Position numbers and translations under genes: made by a program
Assembly (NCBI GenBank): GCA_035489755.1
Contig: DATGZK010000048.1
Coordinates: 1 to 64,000, forward strand
Origin: UBA9160 sp035489755
GTDB lineage: Bacteria; Myxococcota_A; UBA9160
Length of the DNA stretch: 64,000 bases
Direction of reading: 5' to 3'
Part shown: positions 11,864 through 19,959 of the stretch, one piece after another
How positions within the stretch are numbered: position 1 is the stretch's first letter
Layout: each line of letters starts with the position of its first letter
The notes under the pieces: generated by a model
The model's database searches: none
Told to the model about the DNA's origin: nothing
What the model saw: the letters and a program-made list of their open reading frames with translations, nothing else

Positions 11864-13056
11864 GCGCCCTCCCCGTCCCCGGCGCGCTCGTCGAAGAGCG
11901 CGGCCACGAACTCCTCGGCGGAGAAGTCTCGCAGGTCCTCGACGCCTTCTCCGACACCCACAAACTTCACGGGAATCCCGAGCTCATCCGCCAGACCGAC
12001 GATCACTCCGCCTTTTGCGGTGCCATCGAGCTTCGTGAGTGCAAGAGCCGTAACACGCGCTGCGTCGGTGAAGACCCGGGCCTGCGAGAGCGCGTTTTGT
12101 CCCGTGTTCGCATCGAGCACGAGCAGGCTCTCATGGGGCGCACCCGCGACCTCGCGCTGCATCACGCGCACGATCTTCTTGAGCTCCTCGAGCAAGGGCA
12201 GCTTCGTCTGCAGGCGCCCGGCGGTGTCGATGATGGCAACGTCCGCCCCGCGCGCGACCGCCGCCTTGAGTGTGTCAAACGCCACGGCCGAAGGATCTGC
12301 ACCCGGACGCCCAGCAATCACGCTGGCACCCGTGCGTTCGCCCCACGCCTGAAGCTGCTCGATCGCCGCAGCCCGGAACGTGTCGGCCGCGCCAAGCACG
12401 ACCTTGCGGCCCAGCGCGACATGGCGCGCGGCGAGCTTGCCGATCGTGGTGGTCTTGCCCGAACCGTTCACGCCGAGAACGAGGATGACGTGCGGCTTCG
12501 CCGCGGTCGCAAGCGTGCTGCCTGGCGCTGGCTCGACACGGCGCAGCTTCTCGAGCATGGCGGCGCGAAGGATGCCCCGCACGGTTTTGAGATCCGCGCC
12601 AGCGGCCTGCTGGCGTACGCTCTCAAGGAGGCTTTCCGCCGTCTTCACCCCGAGATCTGCGGTGAAGAGCAGCGACTCGAGCTCGTCGAGGAGATGGGCG
12701 TCGAGCTTGCGCCCGACGAGGATTGCCTCAAGCCGCCCGACGAGCGCTTGGCTCGTGCGCGCCAGGCGCTCGCGCAAACGGCTCGGGCGGGCTCGGGCCG
12801 CCGCGGCAGGGAGCGGAGCGGCCGCGCCAAGCGCGCTCTGCGCAAGCGCCTCGCCTTCTGCCTTGGCCGGCGCACTCTCCACACCGCGCGGCGGCGGACG
12901 GGGTGCAGGCGCCGCACCCGGGCGGCGCAGCCCAAGGTATGCAAGGGCGATCACGAGGGGAAGCAGGAACGCCACTCCGAGGGCGAGCGCCGGATGCGCC
13001 TGCGCAAACGCAAAGAAGGGAGCGAGGGTCATCCCGGGGTTCGCGCTCTCGGTCAT
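11860..13056 (-). CDS. ftsY: Signal recognition particle receptor FtsY
   Basis: Membrane-associated SRP receptor GTPase (398 residues) that docks ribosome-SRP complexes at the translocon. A hydrophobic helix at about residues 25-44 (ALGVAFLLPLVIALAYLGL) anchors the N-terminus; an Ala/Pro/Arg-rich linker follows. The NG domain has the P-loop GVNGSGKTTTIGKL near residue 199, then DTFRAAAIEQL, DTAGRLQTKLPL and the G4 motif TKLDGTAKGG. The ATG at 13056 lacks a strong Shine-Dalgarno. It lies 27 bases behind a DNA methylase gene and overlaps glpK. Confidence 0.97.
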   Translation of the reverse strand: MTESANPGMTLAPFFAFAQAHPALALGVAFLLPLVIALAYLGLRRPGAAPAPRPPPRGVESAPAKAEGEALAQSALGAAAPLPAAAARARPSRLRERLARTSQALVGRLEAILVGRKLDAHLLDELESLLFTADLGVKTAESLLESVRQQAAGADLKTVRGILRAAMLEKLRRVEPAPGSTLATAAKPHVILVLGVNGSGKTTTIGKLAARHVALGRKVVLGAADTFRAAAIEQLQAWGERTGASVIAGRPGADPSAVAFDTLKAAVARGADVAIIDTAGRLQTKLPLLEELKKIVRVMQREVAGAPHESLLVLDANTGQNALSQARVFTDAARVTALALTKLDGTAKGGVIVGLADELGIPVKFVGVGEGVEDLRDFSAEEFVAALFDERAGDGEGA

Positions 13057-13083
13057 GGGCGCCGGAGCATACCGCGACTCGCC

Positions 13084-14115
13084 CTATCGTCCTGCAGCCG
13101 CGCGGGCACGCGCCCGCTCTTCGGACACGATGAACAGGTGCTCTTTGTTTCGCAGGCGCCCGACGCTCCCCACCTTGACGCCCGAGGGGTTGAAGATTCC
13201 GATGCGTGCCCCGACGTAGCGGGGGAAGTCGACTTCCACGACCTCCACGTGGCCGCGGCGTGAGAGCAGTGCCTCCATTTGCGCGCGGCTCACGTAGCCC
13301 TCGTCGTTGAAGGAGACGACGAGGTGCGGAGCCCGCACAACGTCGACGAGCGCGCCAAGCGCAGCATGGATGCGCGGGCGGGAGTTAAAGTCGCTGCGAT
13401 AGGTCTTGCACTCGACGCGCTTGCATGCGACGCCATACGCCTCGGGCTTGTCCCAGCGTACGAGCGTCTCCCACACGTGATAGTTGCCGAGATAGCGGTG
13501 CTGATTGTACGGCGGATCGAGGTAGGCGACGTCCGCCTCGAGCGCACGCGCGGCATCGAGAGCGTCGAGGCAGAACGCCTTCCCCTCCCCCGGCAGGACC
13601 TCGGGCATACGCAGTTCGAGGTCATGGAGCGCCCGCGGAGCCCACTGCTTCAGGTACGCCATCTGCACGCCCGTGGTGGAGTCGACGCGGTCCGCCGCTT
13701 CCATGAGTGCCGTGAGAAGCACGGCCTCGAGGTCCGGCTCGAAAGATCTGCTCGCGATGGCTTCCCGAATCGCATCGATGCGCGCGCCATTTCGCGGGTG
13801 GAAGAAGCGGGCCCTCACGCAGAAGGTCTCGGTAAAATACCCAGGCTTGGGCGACAAGGCCGCAAGCTCGCGGATCACTCGTTGAGCCTCGTCCCCCACC
13901 CGACTCCGGTCGGCTTGCACGTAGCAGCGTGCGAGCGTGTGCGCGTAGGCAGTGTGGTCGTTGGCGAGCACGCGAAAGCCTGCGCGTTTGAGCGCATGAC
14001 CCACGCGGGAGGTACCGGAAAAGAGGTCGAGCACGCTGCGGGCGCCGGGGAACGCCGAAATCGCGGCCACGATTCGGGGGACCAGGACGCGCTTCGAGCC
14101 GATGTACTTGACCAT
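13084..14115 (-). CDS. Orphan DNA adenine N6-methyltransferase (D12 class)
   Basis: A 343-residue S-adenosylmethionine-dependent DNA adenine methylase. The AdoMet pocket motif LDLFSGTSRVGHAL is at residues 29-42 and the catalytic DPPYN near residue 201. An N-terminal K-Y-x-G-SKR segment is also typical of the Dam/DpnM (D12) group, where adenines in short recognition sites are modified. No restriction endonuclease, specificity subunit or mobile-element gene is adjacent. Instead it sits 19 bases after smc and just before ftsY in the same orientation, suggesting a resident regulatory or replication-linked methylase rather than a restriction system. The target sequence cannot be read from the protein by eye. 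Confidence 0.85.
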   Translation of the reverse strand: MVKYIGSKRVLVPRIVAAISAFPGARSVLDLFSGTSRVGHALKRAGFRVLANDHTAYAHTLARCYVQADRSRVGDEAQRVIRELAALSPKPGYFTETFCVRARFFHPRNGARIDAIREAIASRSFEPDLEAVLLTALMEAADRVDSTTGVQMAYLKQWAPRALHDLELRMPEVLPGEGKAFCLDALDAARALEADVAYLDPPYNQHRYLGNYHVWETLVRWDKPEAYGVACKRVECKTYRSDFNSRPRIHAALGALVDVVRAPHLVVSFNDEGYVSRAQMEALLSRRGHVEVVEVDFPRYVGARIGIFNPSGVKVGSVGRLRNKEHLFIVSEERARARAAAGR

Positions 14116-14134
14116 CTCGCCCGCGGTGGCGGCG

Positions 14135-17100
14135 TCAGTGGAGCTCGACGGAGACGAGCTTGCTCACGCCCTTCTCCTCCATCGTCACGCCATAGAGGAG
14201 GTCCGCGACTTCGATCGTCCGCTTGTTGTGGGTGACGATCAGGAATTGCGACTCCTTGGCGAGCTCCTTCACGATCTCGTTGAAGCGGCCGACATTGGCA
14301 TCGTCGAGGGCAGCGTCGACCTCGTCCAGCAGGAAGAAGGGCGATGGCCTCACCTGGAAGACCGAGACGAGCAGAGCCACGGCCGTGAGGGTCTTCTCCC
14401 CTCCCGAGAGCGCGTTCACGTTCACCACGCGCTTGCCCGGCGGAGACGCCATGATCTCGATCCCCGCCTCAAGCACGTCCTCTTCGTCGGTGAGCTGGAG
14501 CTTGGCCTTGCCCCCTCGGAAGAGGCGCGGGAAGTTCTCTTGGAAGCGCAGATTCACGGCATCAAAGGTCTCGCGGAAGCGCTTGCGACTCGTGCGGTTG
14601 ATGCGCTGAATCGCCTCCCGCAGCGCGGTCAGGGTGCTCTCGAGATCGCTCTTCTGCTCGGAAAGGAACCGGAAACGCTCCGCCAGTTCCTCGTGCTCTT
14701 CGATGGCTCCAAGGTTCACTTCACCGAGCGCCTCGATGCGAGCGCGAACATCCTCGAGGCGCGCACGGCGATCGTCGCGGGCAAGCGCCAGGAGCTCCGC
14801 AACCGCGCGCGGGGTGAGGGCTGCCTCCTCCTCGGCCCCCTCCCCTTCGCCCGCGCTCTCCCCTTCTGCCGGGGCCGCCTCCTGGCTGTCCGGGGGCGCC
14901 GGCTCCGGGGTGGTGTCCACGGACGGTGGCGTCCAGCCCTTGAGCTCGACCCCCCAGCGCGCGCGCACTGCTTCCTCGAGATGTGAAAGGCGCATCTCCG
15001 ACTCCCGCAGCTCGAGCTCCGCGCGGCCGGTGTCGTCGCGGCGCTCCGTCGTCTCGCCGCGCAGCCCCCGCAGCTCAGTTTCGAGTTGCTGCACGCGGAG
15101 CGCTTCGCGTTCGTAGGCTTCGCGTTTCTCGTCGCTCGAAGCCCGTGCCACCTCCTCCTCGCGCAGGCGCTCTGCCAGCGCCGTCTCGGCGGCTCGAATC
15201 GTCACGAGCAGCGCTTCGCGACGGGTCTCCGCGGCAGCGGTCTCCGCTCTTCGACGCTCGATCCACTCCTTTGTCTCTCGCACCGCCGTACAGGCCCGCC
15301 GCTCGGCCTCGCGCAGCGCATCCCTGCGCTCCAAGCGGCTTGCGTACTCGACGCGGCGCGCAGCGAGCGCGGCCTGCTCTCGCCCGAGTTCGCGTCCGGC
15401 TTGGCCCATGCGAAGGACCAAGGCTTCGAGGCCGCGCTGGCGCTCGGAACGCTCCCGGCGCGTCTCTTCGAGTGCTCCGCCGAGCCGCTGTGCCTCGAGT
15501 GCGCGCTGCTCGGCTTCGTCCACGAGTTCGGCGCGTTCCGCGACGCGTCCGTCATGCGCGACCGCGAGCGTCTTCACGCGGTCGCGCGTGCGCTCGAGGT
15601 CCTTCTCATGGTTTGCCACCGCGAGGGCAGCCGTGTGGTGTCGGTTGCGCAGGTTCTCGCGTTCATCGTTCGCGGTCACTTCCTCGAGCTCGGCTGCCGC
15701 GCGCGCCGTTTCTCGCGCCGCGACCACGCGATCGAGCTCGGCCACCTCCTGCTCGAGCTCCCTCACCTCCCGCACGCGCGAGAGAAGACCGCTCGGTGCC
15801 GCCTCGGCACCGCCGCGCACGACACCCTCGGGAGACAGGAGGTCGCCCTCCGGGGTCACGAATGCGGCCGGGAGCCTCCCTGCGCCGTAGAGCGCCACCG
15901 CCTCGCGCAAATGCTCCACCAGGTTCACGCCGCCGAGGAGCGTACGGGCGATCCCCTCGAAGCCCGGCCGCACCCGGACGCAGTCGAGAAGGGGCCGCCC
16001 GAGCGGCACGAATCCCACGGGCGCAGCCTCAAGCGGCGGCTCCACCAGAAAGACACCGCGACCGGCTTTTGCCGAGCGCAGCGCATCGATCGCCGCGAGT
16101 GCGCTTGCAAAGTCACGCACGACGAGGGCTTCGGCGCGTTCGGCCAGGATCGCTTCGACGGCCCGCTCGTAGGGACGATCGACCTCGAGTACGTCGCGCG
16201 CGAGAGCGCGCAGACCCAAGGCCGCGCGGGTCGCCTCGTCGCATTCCAGCAAATGGCGCGAGGCTGCGCCGAGGTCCTCGCGCCGATCGATCACCTCGCG
16301 CAGGGACGCAAGCCTCGCCCGCCGGGTCTCGCGGTGCTCGCGCGCCTCGCCGAGCGAGTCGCCCGCTTCGCGGGCGCGGCGGCTCGCCTCCTCACTGCGC
16401 GCCTGTGCCGCGCGCAGCGCCCCCATCAGGCGGTCTCGGTCCGCGAGCAGGTTGCGAAGACCCTCGGCCAGGGTCTGCTCGGCCACCTGGGCTTGGGCTT
16501 CTTCCGAGCCATGCAGCTCGAGACCCTCGTCGGCGCTGCGGATTCGTCGGTCGATCTCTGCGCGGCGGTCTTCCAGCGCTGCAAGCCGGTCCTCCGCACG
16601 CGCGAGTCGGGTGAGCGCATCCACGAGTGCCGCATTGGCCACGTCGCGTTGGCGCTCCAACGCCCGGAAAGCGTCCTCCGCCTGTCGCGTCGCGGCTTCC
16701 GCAGTTCCGATCGCCGCGGCCTCGGCGTCGAATCCCGATTCGAGGGCACGAAGCTCGTCACCGGCGCGCTCAGCCTCGGCCTCGGAGGCCGCCAGCTGCT
16801 CGCCGAGCGTCGCGAGCTCCTCGCCGCGGACGCTGTTCATTTCGGCCAGCGCGTCGCGTTCGCGCGACTCGTAGTCGATCCGACTCTCGAGCTGCTTGAT
16901 GTCACCCCGCAGCGAGACCAGCACCTCGTTTCCCTGGTTCACCACGCGCTCGCGCTCGGCAAGTTCGAGCCGCGCCGCCTCGAGGGCGAGCTCGCGCTCG
17001 GAAACGCGTGCCTCGAGGACGAGACCCTGATCGCGCAGGGACCCAAAGCGGCGCCGCAGCTCTTCGATCTGCCCCAGAAGCTCGGCGCGATCGTCCGCGG

Positions 17101-17797
17101 CGAGGGAGAGTTCCAGCAGGCGCTGCGTCTCGCGCAATCGCTTGTAGCGCGCCGCTTTTTTGGCCTGTCGCTCAAGCGACCCGATCTGCCGTCGGATCTC
17201 TCCGAGCACATCGCTCACGCGCACGAGGTTCTGTTCCGTGGCCTCGATCTTGCTCTCCGCTTCCCGGCGGCGCGCCTTGTACTTGCTGATGCCCGCCGCC
17301 TCCTCGATCAGATAGCGCCGGTCCTCCGGCTTCGCGGAGACGATGCCAGCGATCTGGCCCTGCTCCACGATCGTGTAGCCACGGGTTCCGATGCCCGTGT
17401 CACGGAAGAAATCCTGCACGTCGCGCAAACGGCACGGCACCTTGTTGATAAGGTACTCGGACTCCCCCGAGCGATAGACGCGGCGGGAGATCTGGATCTC
17501 GGAGAACGACGCGTAGGCGGGCGGGGCAGTGCCTTCCGCGTTGTCGAAGGAGAGGACGACCTCGGCCATGCCAATCGGGGTGCGCGAGTCGGACCCCGCG
17601 AAAATCACGTCCTCCATCCCTTTGCCGCGCAGACGCCTCGGCGACTGCTCGCCCATCGCCCAGCGCATCGCGTCCACCACGTTCGACTTGCCGCAGCCGT
17701 TCGGGCCCACGATTGCGGTGATCCCGGGGCGGAAATGGAACAGCGTCTTGTCGATAAACGACTTAAAGCCGTGAATCTGGAGCGACTTGACGCGCAC
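14135..17797 (-). CDS. smc: Chromosome segregation ATPase SMC
   Basis: 1220-residue structural maintenance of chromosomes protein that, with ScpA/ScpB, extrudes and organises DNA loops. The N-terminal head has Walker A GPNGCGKSNVVDAMRW at about residues 32-47. Long coiled coils (about 170-500 and 660-1010) flank a hinge at about 530-650. The C-terminal head carries the ABC signature NALSGGEKTLTAVALL near 1132 and Walker B FFLLDEVDAALDD. An acidic, Pro/Glu/Ala-rich insert (about 960-990) interrupts the second arm near the head. The start is a GTG with a GGGGG at suitable distance. scpA and scpB are not in the window. Confidence 0.97.
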   Translation of the reverse strand: MRVKSLQIHGFKSFIDKTLFHFRPGITAIVGPNGCGKSNVVDAMRWAMGEQSPRRLRGKGMEDVIFAGSDSRTPIGMAEVVLSFDNAEGTAPPAYASFSEIQISRRVYRSGESEYLINKVPCRLRDVQDFFRDTGIGTRGYTIVEQGQIAGIVSAKPEDRRYLIEEAAGISKYKARRREAESKIEATEQNLVRVSDVLGEIRRQIGSLERQAKKAARYKRLRETQRLLELSLAADDRAELLGQIEELRRRFGSLRDQGLVLEARVSERELALEAARLELAERERVVNQGNEVLVSLRGDIKQLESRIDYESRERDALAEMNSVRGEELATLGEQLAASEAEAERAGDELRALESGFDAEAAAIGTAEAATRQAEDAFRALERQRDVANAALVDALTRLARAEDRLAALEDRRAEIDRRIRSADEGLELHGSEEAQAQVAEQTLAEGLRNLLADRDRLMGALRAAQARSEEASRRAREAGDSLGEAREHRETRRARLASLREVIDRREDLGAASRHLLECDEATRAALGLRALARDVLEVDRPYERAVEAILAERAEALVVRDFASALAAIDALRSAKAGRGVFLVEPPLEAAPVGFVPLGRPLLDCVRVRPGFEGIARTLLGGVNLVEHLREAVALYGAGRLPAAFVTPEGDLLSPEGVVRGGAEAAPSGLLSRVREVRELEQEVAELDRVVAARETARAAAELEEVTANDERENLRNRHHTAALAVANHEKDLERTRDRVKTLAVAHDGRVAERAELVDEAEQRALEAQRLGGALEETRRERSERQRGLEALVLRMGQAGRELGREQAALAARRVEYASRLERRDALREAERRACTAVRETKEWIERRRAETAAAETRREALLVTIRAAETALAERLREEEVARASSDEKREAYEREALRVQQLETELRGLRGETTERRDDTGRAELELRESEMRLSHLEEAVRARWGVELKGWTPPSVDTTPEPAPPDSQEAAPAEGESAGEGEGAEEEAALTPRAVAELLALARDDRRARLEDVRARIEALGEVNLGAIEEHEELAERFRFLSEQKSDLESTLTALREAIQRINRTSRKRFRETFDAVNLRFQENFPRLFRGGKAKLQLTDEEDVLEAGIEIMASPPGKRVVNVNALSGGEKTLTAVALLVSVFQVRPSPFFLLDEVDAALDDANVGRFNEIVKELAKESQFLIVTHNKRTIEVADLLYGVTMEEKGVSKLVSVELH

Positions 17798-18015
17798 CGG
17801 GAACCCCCGCCGCTTGGCTTACGGCCCGTCCTACTCTGTTCATGCTCGCGCGGACCCTCCGCTCGTTCGGGGCACACGAAGGCCGCCGGCAACCCGACTG
17901 CGAGCGCCCACAGAGGATGGGGGGTGCGGTTTAGGTACCACCCCGCCTGGGGGGTTGGCAAGGACAAGAAGCTTGAAGCGAACCGGCCGCGGGCCGCCCT
18001 GCCGGGCCGTCCGCG
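17798..18015 (-). other. Intergenic region upstream of smc
   Basis: 218 bases between the end of the ABC exporter operon and smc. I find no open frame with coding character. On the minus strand TTGCCA, an 18-base spacer and TACCTA (within 17930-17960) could form a weak promoter for smc, and the spacer contains an ACCCC/GGGGT inverted pair. Neither is strong enough to call on its own. Confidence 0.4.
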
Positions 18016-19959
18016 TTAGGCCGCGCCGCCCCCCGCACCCGCCGCCGCTGCGGGTGCCGTGAGGACGGGCCCTTCTTGCTGGCGGTACTGGAGCTGGTAG
18101 AGGCGGTGGTACACACCCCGGCGGGCGAGCAGCACTTCGTGGCTGCCCTCCTCCACGATCCGGCCCTTGTGGAGGACGAAAATGCGGTCGACATCCTGGA
18201 TGGTCGAGAGCCGGTGCGCGATCACAAGCGCGGTTCTTCCCTCCCAAAGGCGGCGCAGCGCCTTCTGAATCAGGGCTTCCGTCTCTGTGTCGATGGAGCT
18301 CGTCGCTTCATCGAGCACGAGCACGTCCGCGCCATGGGCGAGCGCCCGTGCAAACGACAGGAGCTGGCGCTGACCGGAGGACAGGTTCGTACCCCTCTCC
18401 CGGAGCTCGGTGTCGTAGCCCTTCGGGAGCCGTTCGATGAACCGGTGCGCCTCCACCGCCCGGGCCGCCGCCTCGATCGTGGCGCGATCCACGTCCTCAC
18501 GGCCAAGCCGGAGATTGTCAGCAACGCTTCCGCTGAACAGGAAGACGTCTTGAAGCACCATCGCCACCCGCCGCCGCAGCTCCGCCTGCGGGAGATCGCG
18601 CAGGTCGACGCCATCGAGCAGCACCTGACCGCGCGAGACCTCGTAGAGGCGGGTTAAGAGCTTGATGAGGGAGGTCTTGCCCGCACCCGTGGCACCCACA
18701 AAGGCGACGCGCTCCCCGGGCTCGACGCGAAACGAGATGTCTCGCAGCACCCAATCCTCGCGCTGGTAGGCGAACCACACGTTGCGGAACTCGACCGCAC
18801 CGCCACGGCCCCCGTGAACCGGTCGAACCGGCGCCACAGGGACGACCGGGTCCGCGATGAGCGGCGCGGTATCGAGGAGCTGGAAGATGCGCTCGCAGCT
18901 CGCCATCGAGGACTGCATGACCGAGTACTTGGCCGAGAGATCGCGGAGGGGTAGAAAAAAGCGGCGCGTCCAGTCAATGAATACGTAGAGCGTGCCAACC
19001 GCGACCACGCCTGTCGCCACGAGTCCCGCGCCGTACCAGATCACGACCGCCACAGAAATCCCACCGGCGGCCTCGACCACCGCAAAGAGCGCCGAGTCGT
19101 ACCGAATGGAGTTGTACCAGGCGTCGCGGTGCTCGGCGTTGAGCTGGGCAAAATCGCGCAGGTTGCGTTCTTCCCGCGCAAAGAGCTGTACGACCTTCAT
19201 GCCGGTCACGGTTTCCTGCAGGACCGCGTTGATCCGCGCAATGCGCACGCGGACGGCGCGAAACGCGTCGCGGACGCGCAGGCGGAAAACGACGGCCGCT
19301 GCCGCAAGGAACGGAACCACGAGGAACGTCACCAGCGCGAGCTTTGCGTCCACCAGGAAAAGCACGACCGCGAAACCCACCATTTTCAAGAGATCGGTCA
19401 CGAGCGCAACGATTCCCGCGGAGAACATCTCGGCCACATTCTCCACGTCATTCGTCGCACGGGTGACGAGGCGACCGACGGGGTAGCGGTCGAAGAATCC
19501 GAGGTGGAGTCGCAGGATGTGGCCGAAGACTTCAGCGCGCAGGTCGCGCATCGCCGATTGCCCTGTCCACGACATCACCGTCGCGTGGACGAACTGGAGG
19601 AGCGCTCCAAGCATCATCGCGGCAAGGTAAAGACCGGCGAGCCAGACCAGCGGAGCCACACCCCTTGGCGCGCGAAAGAGCCAGGCAAGGGCCTGGGCGG
19701 CCGACGAGGCCGACGCTCGGGCCAGCGCGTCACCACCGACCGCGGGAGCGATCACTCGATCGATCCCGGTTTTTACAATCCACGCAGGGGCAAGCTCGAG
19801 CAGAAACATGGGAAAGACCAGGACGAGAGTGAGCACGACCTGGCCGCGGTAGTGTCGCACATAGGGCCACAACCGACGCAGCAGACGCGCGTCGTACGCC
19901 TTGCCGAGGGCTTCTTCCTCGTGAATCGCGGCAACTGCCCCCCCGCTCGGCGCGCTCAC
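18016..19959 (-). CDS. ABC exporter, half-transporter A (LSSGQ-type subunit)
   Basis: Type IV ABC exporter half (647 residues) with six membrane helices followed by a nucleotide-binding domain: Walker A GATGAGKTSLIKLL, a signature variant N-LSSGQRQLLSFA and Walker B VLVLDEATSSID with the catalytic Glu. The GTG at 19959 overlaps the upstream partner's stop (GTGA); the longer open frame above it is a shadow. With the neighbouring half it makes a heterodimer of the BmrCD/TM287-288 type. This subunit supplies the active Walker B and the altered signature motif. The substrate (lipid, drug or peptide) cannot be inferred. Confidence 0.93.
   Translation of the reverse strand: MSAPSGGAVAAIHEEEALGKAYDARLLRRLWPYVRHYRGQVVLTLVLVFPMFLLELAPAWIVKTGIDRVIAPAVGGDALARASASSAAQALAWLFRAPRGVAPLVWLAGLYLAAMMLGALLQFVHATVMSWTGQSAMRDLRAEVFGHILRLHLGFFDRYPVGRLVTRATNDVENVAEMFSAGIVALVTDLLKMVGFAVVLFLVDAKLALVTFLVVPFLAAAAVVFRLRVRDAFRAVRVRIARINAVLQETVTGMKVVQLFAREERNLRDFAQLNAEHRDAWYNSIRYDSALFAVVEAAGGISVAVVIWYGAGLVATGVVAVGTLYVFIDWTRRFFLPLRDLSAKYSVMQSSMASCERIFQLLDTAPLIADPVVPVAPVRPVHGGRGGAVEFRNVWFAYQREDWVLRDISFRVEPGERVAFVGATGAGKTSLIKLLTRLYEVSRGQVLLDGVDLRDLPQAELRRRVAMVLQDVFLFSGSVADNLRLGREDVDRATIEAAARAVEAHRFIERLPKGYDTELRERGTNLSSGQRQLLSFARALAHGADVLVLDEATSSIDTETEALIQKALRRLWEGRTALVIAHRLSTIQDVDRIFVLHKGRIVEEGSHEVLLARRGVYHRLYQLQYRQQEGPVLTAPAAAAGAGGGAA

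Noticed and set aside
17930..17960. smc promoter (TTGCCA, 18 bases, TACCTA)
   Set aside because: The -10 matches poorly and the start codon is about 135 bases away; kept only as a remark in the intergenic entry.
15086..18019. Open frame of 977 codons on the plus strand
   Set aside because: Antisense to smc, which has complete head, coil and hinge motifs. The plus-strand product is low-complexity.
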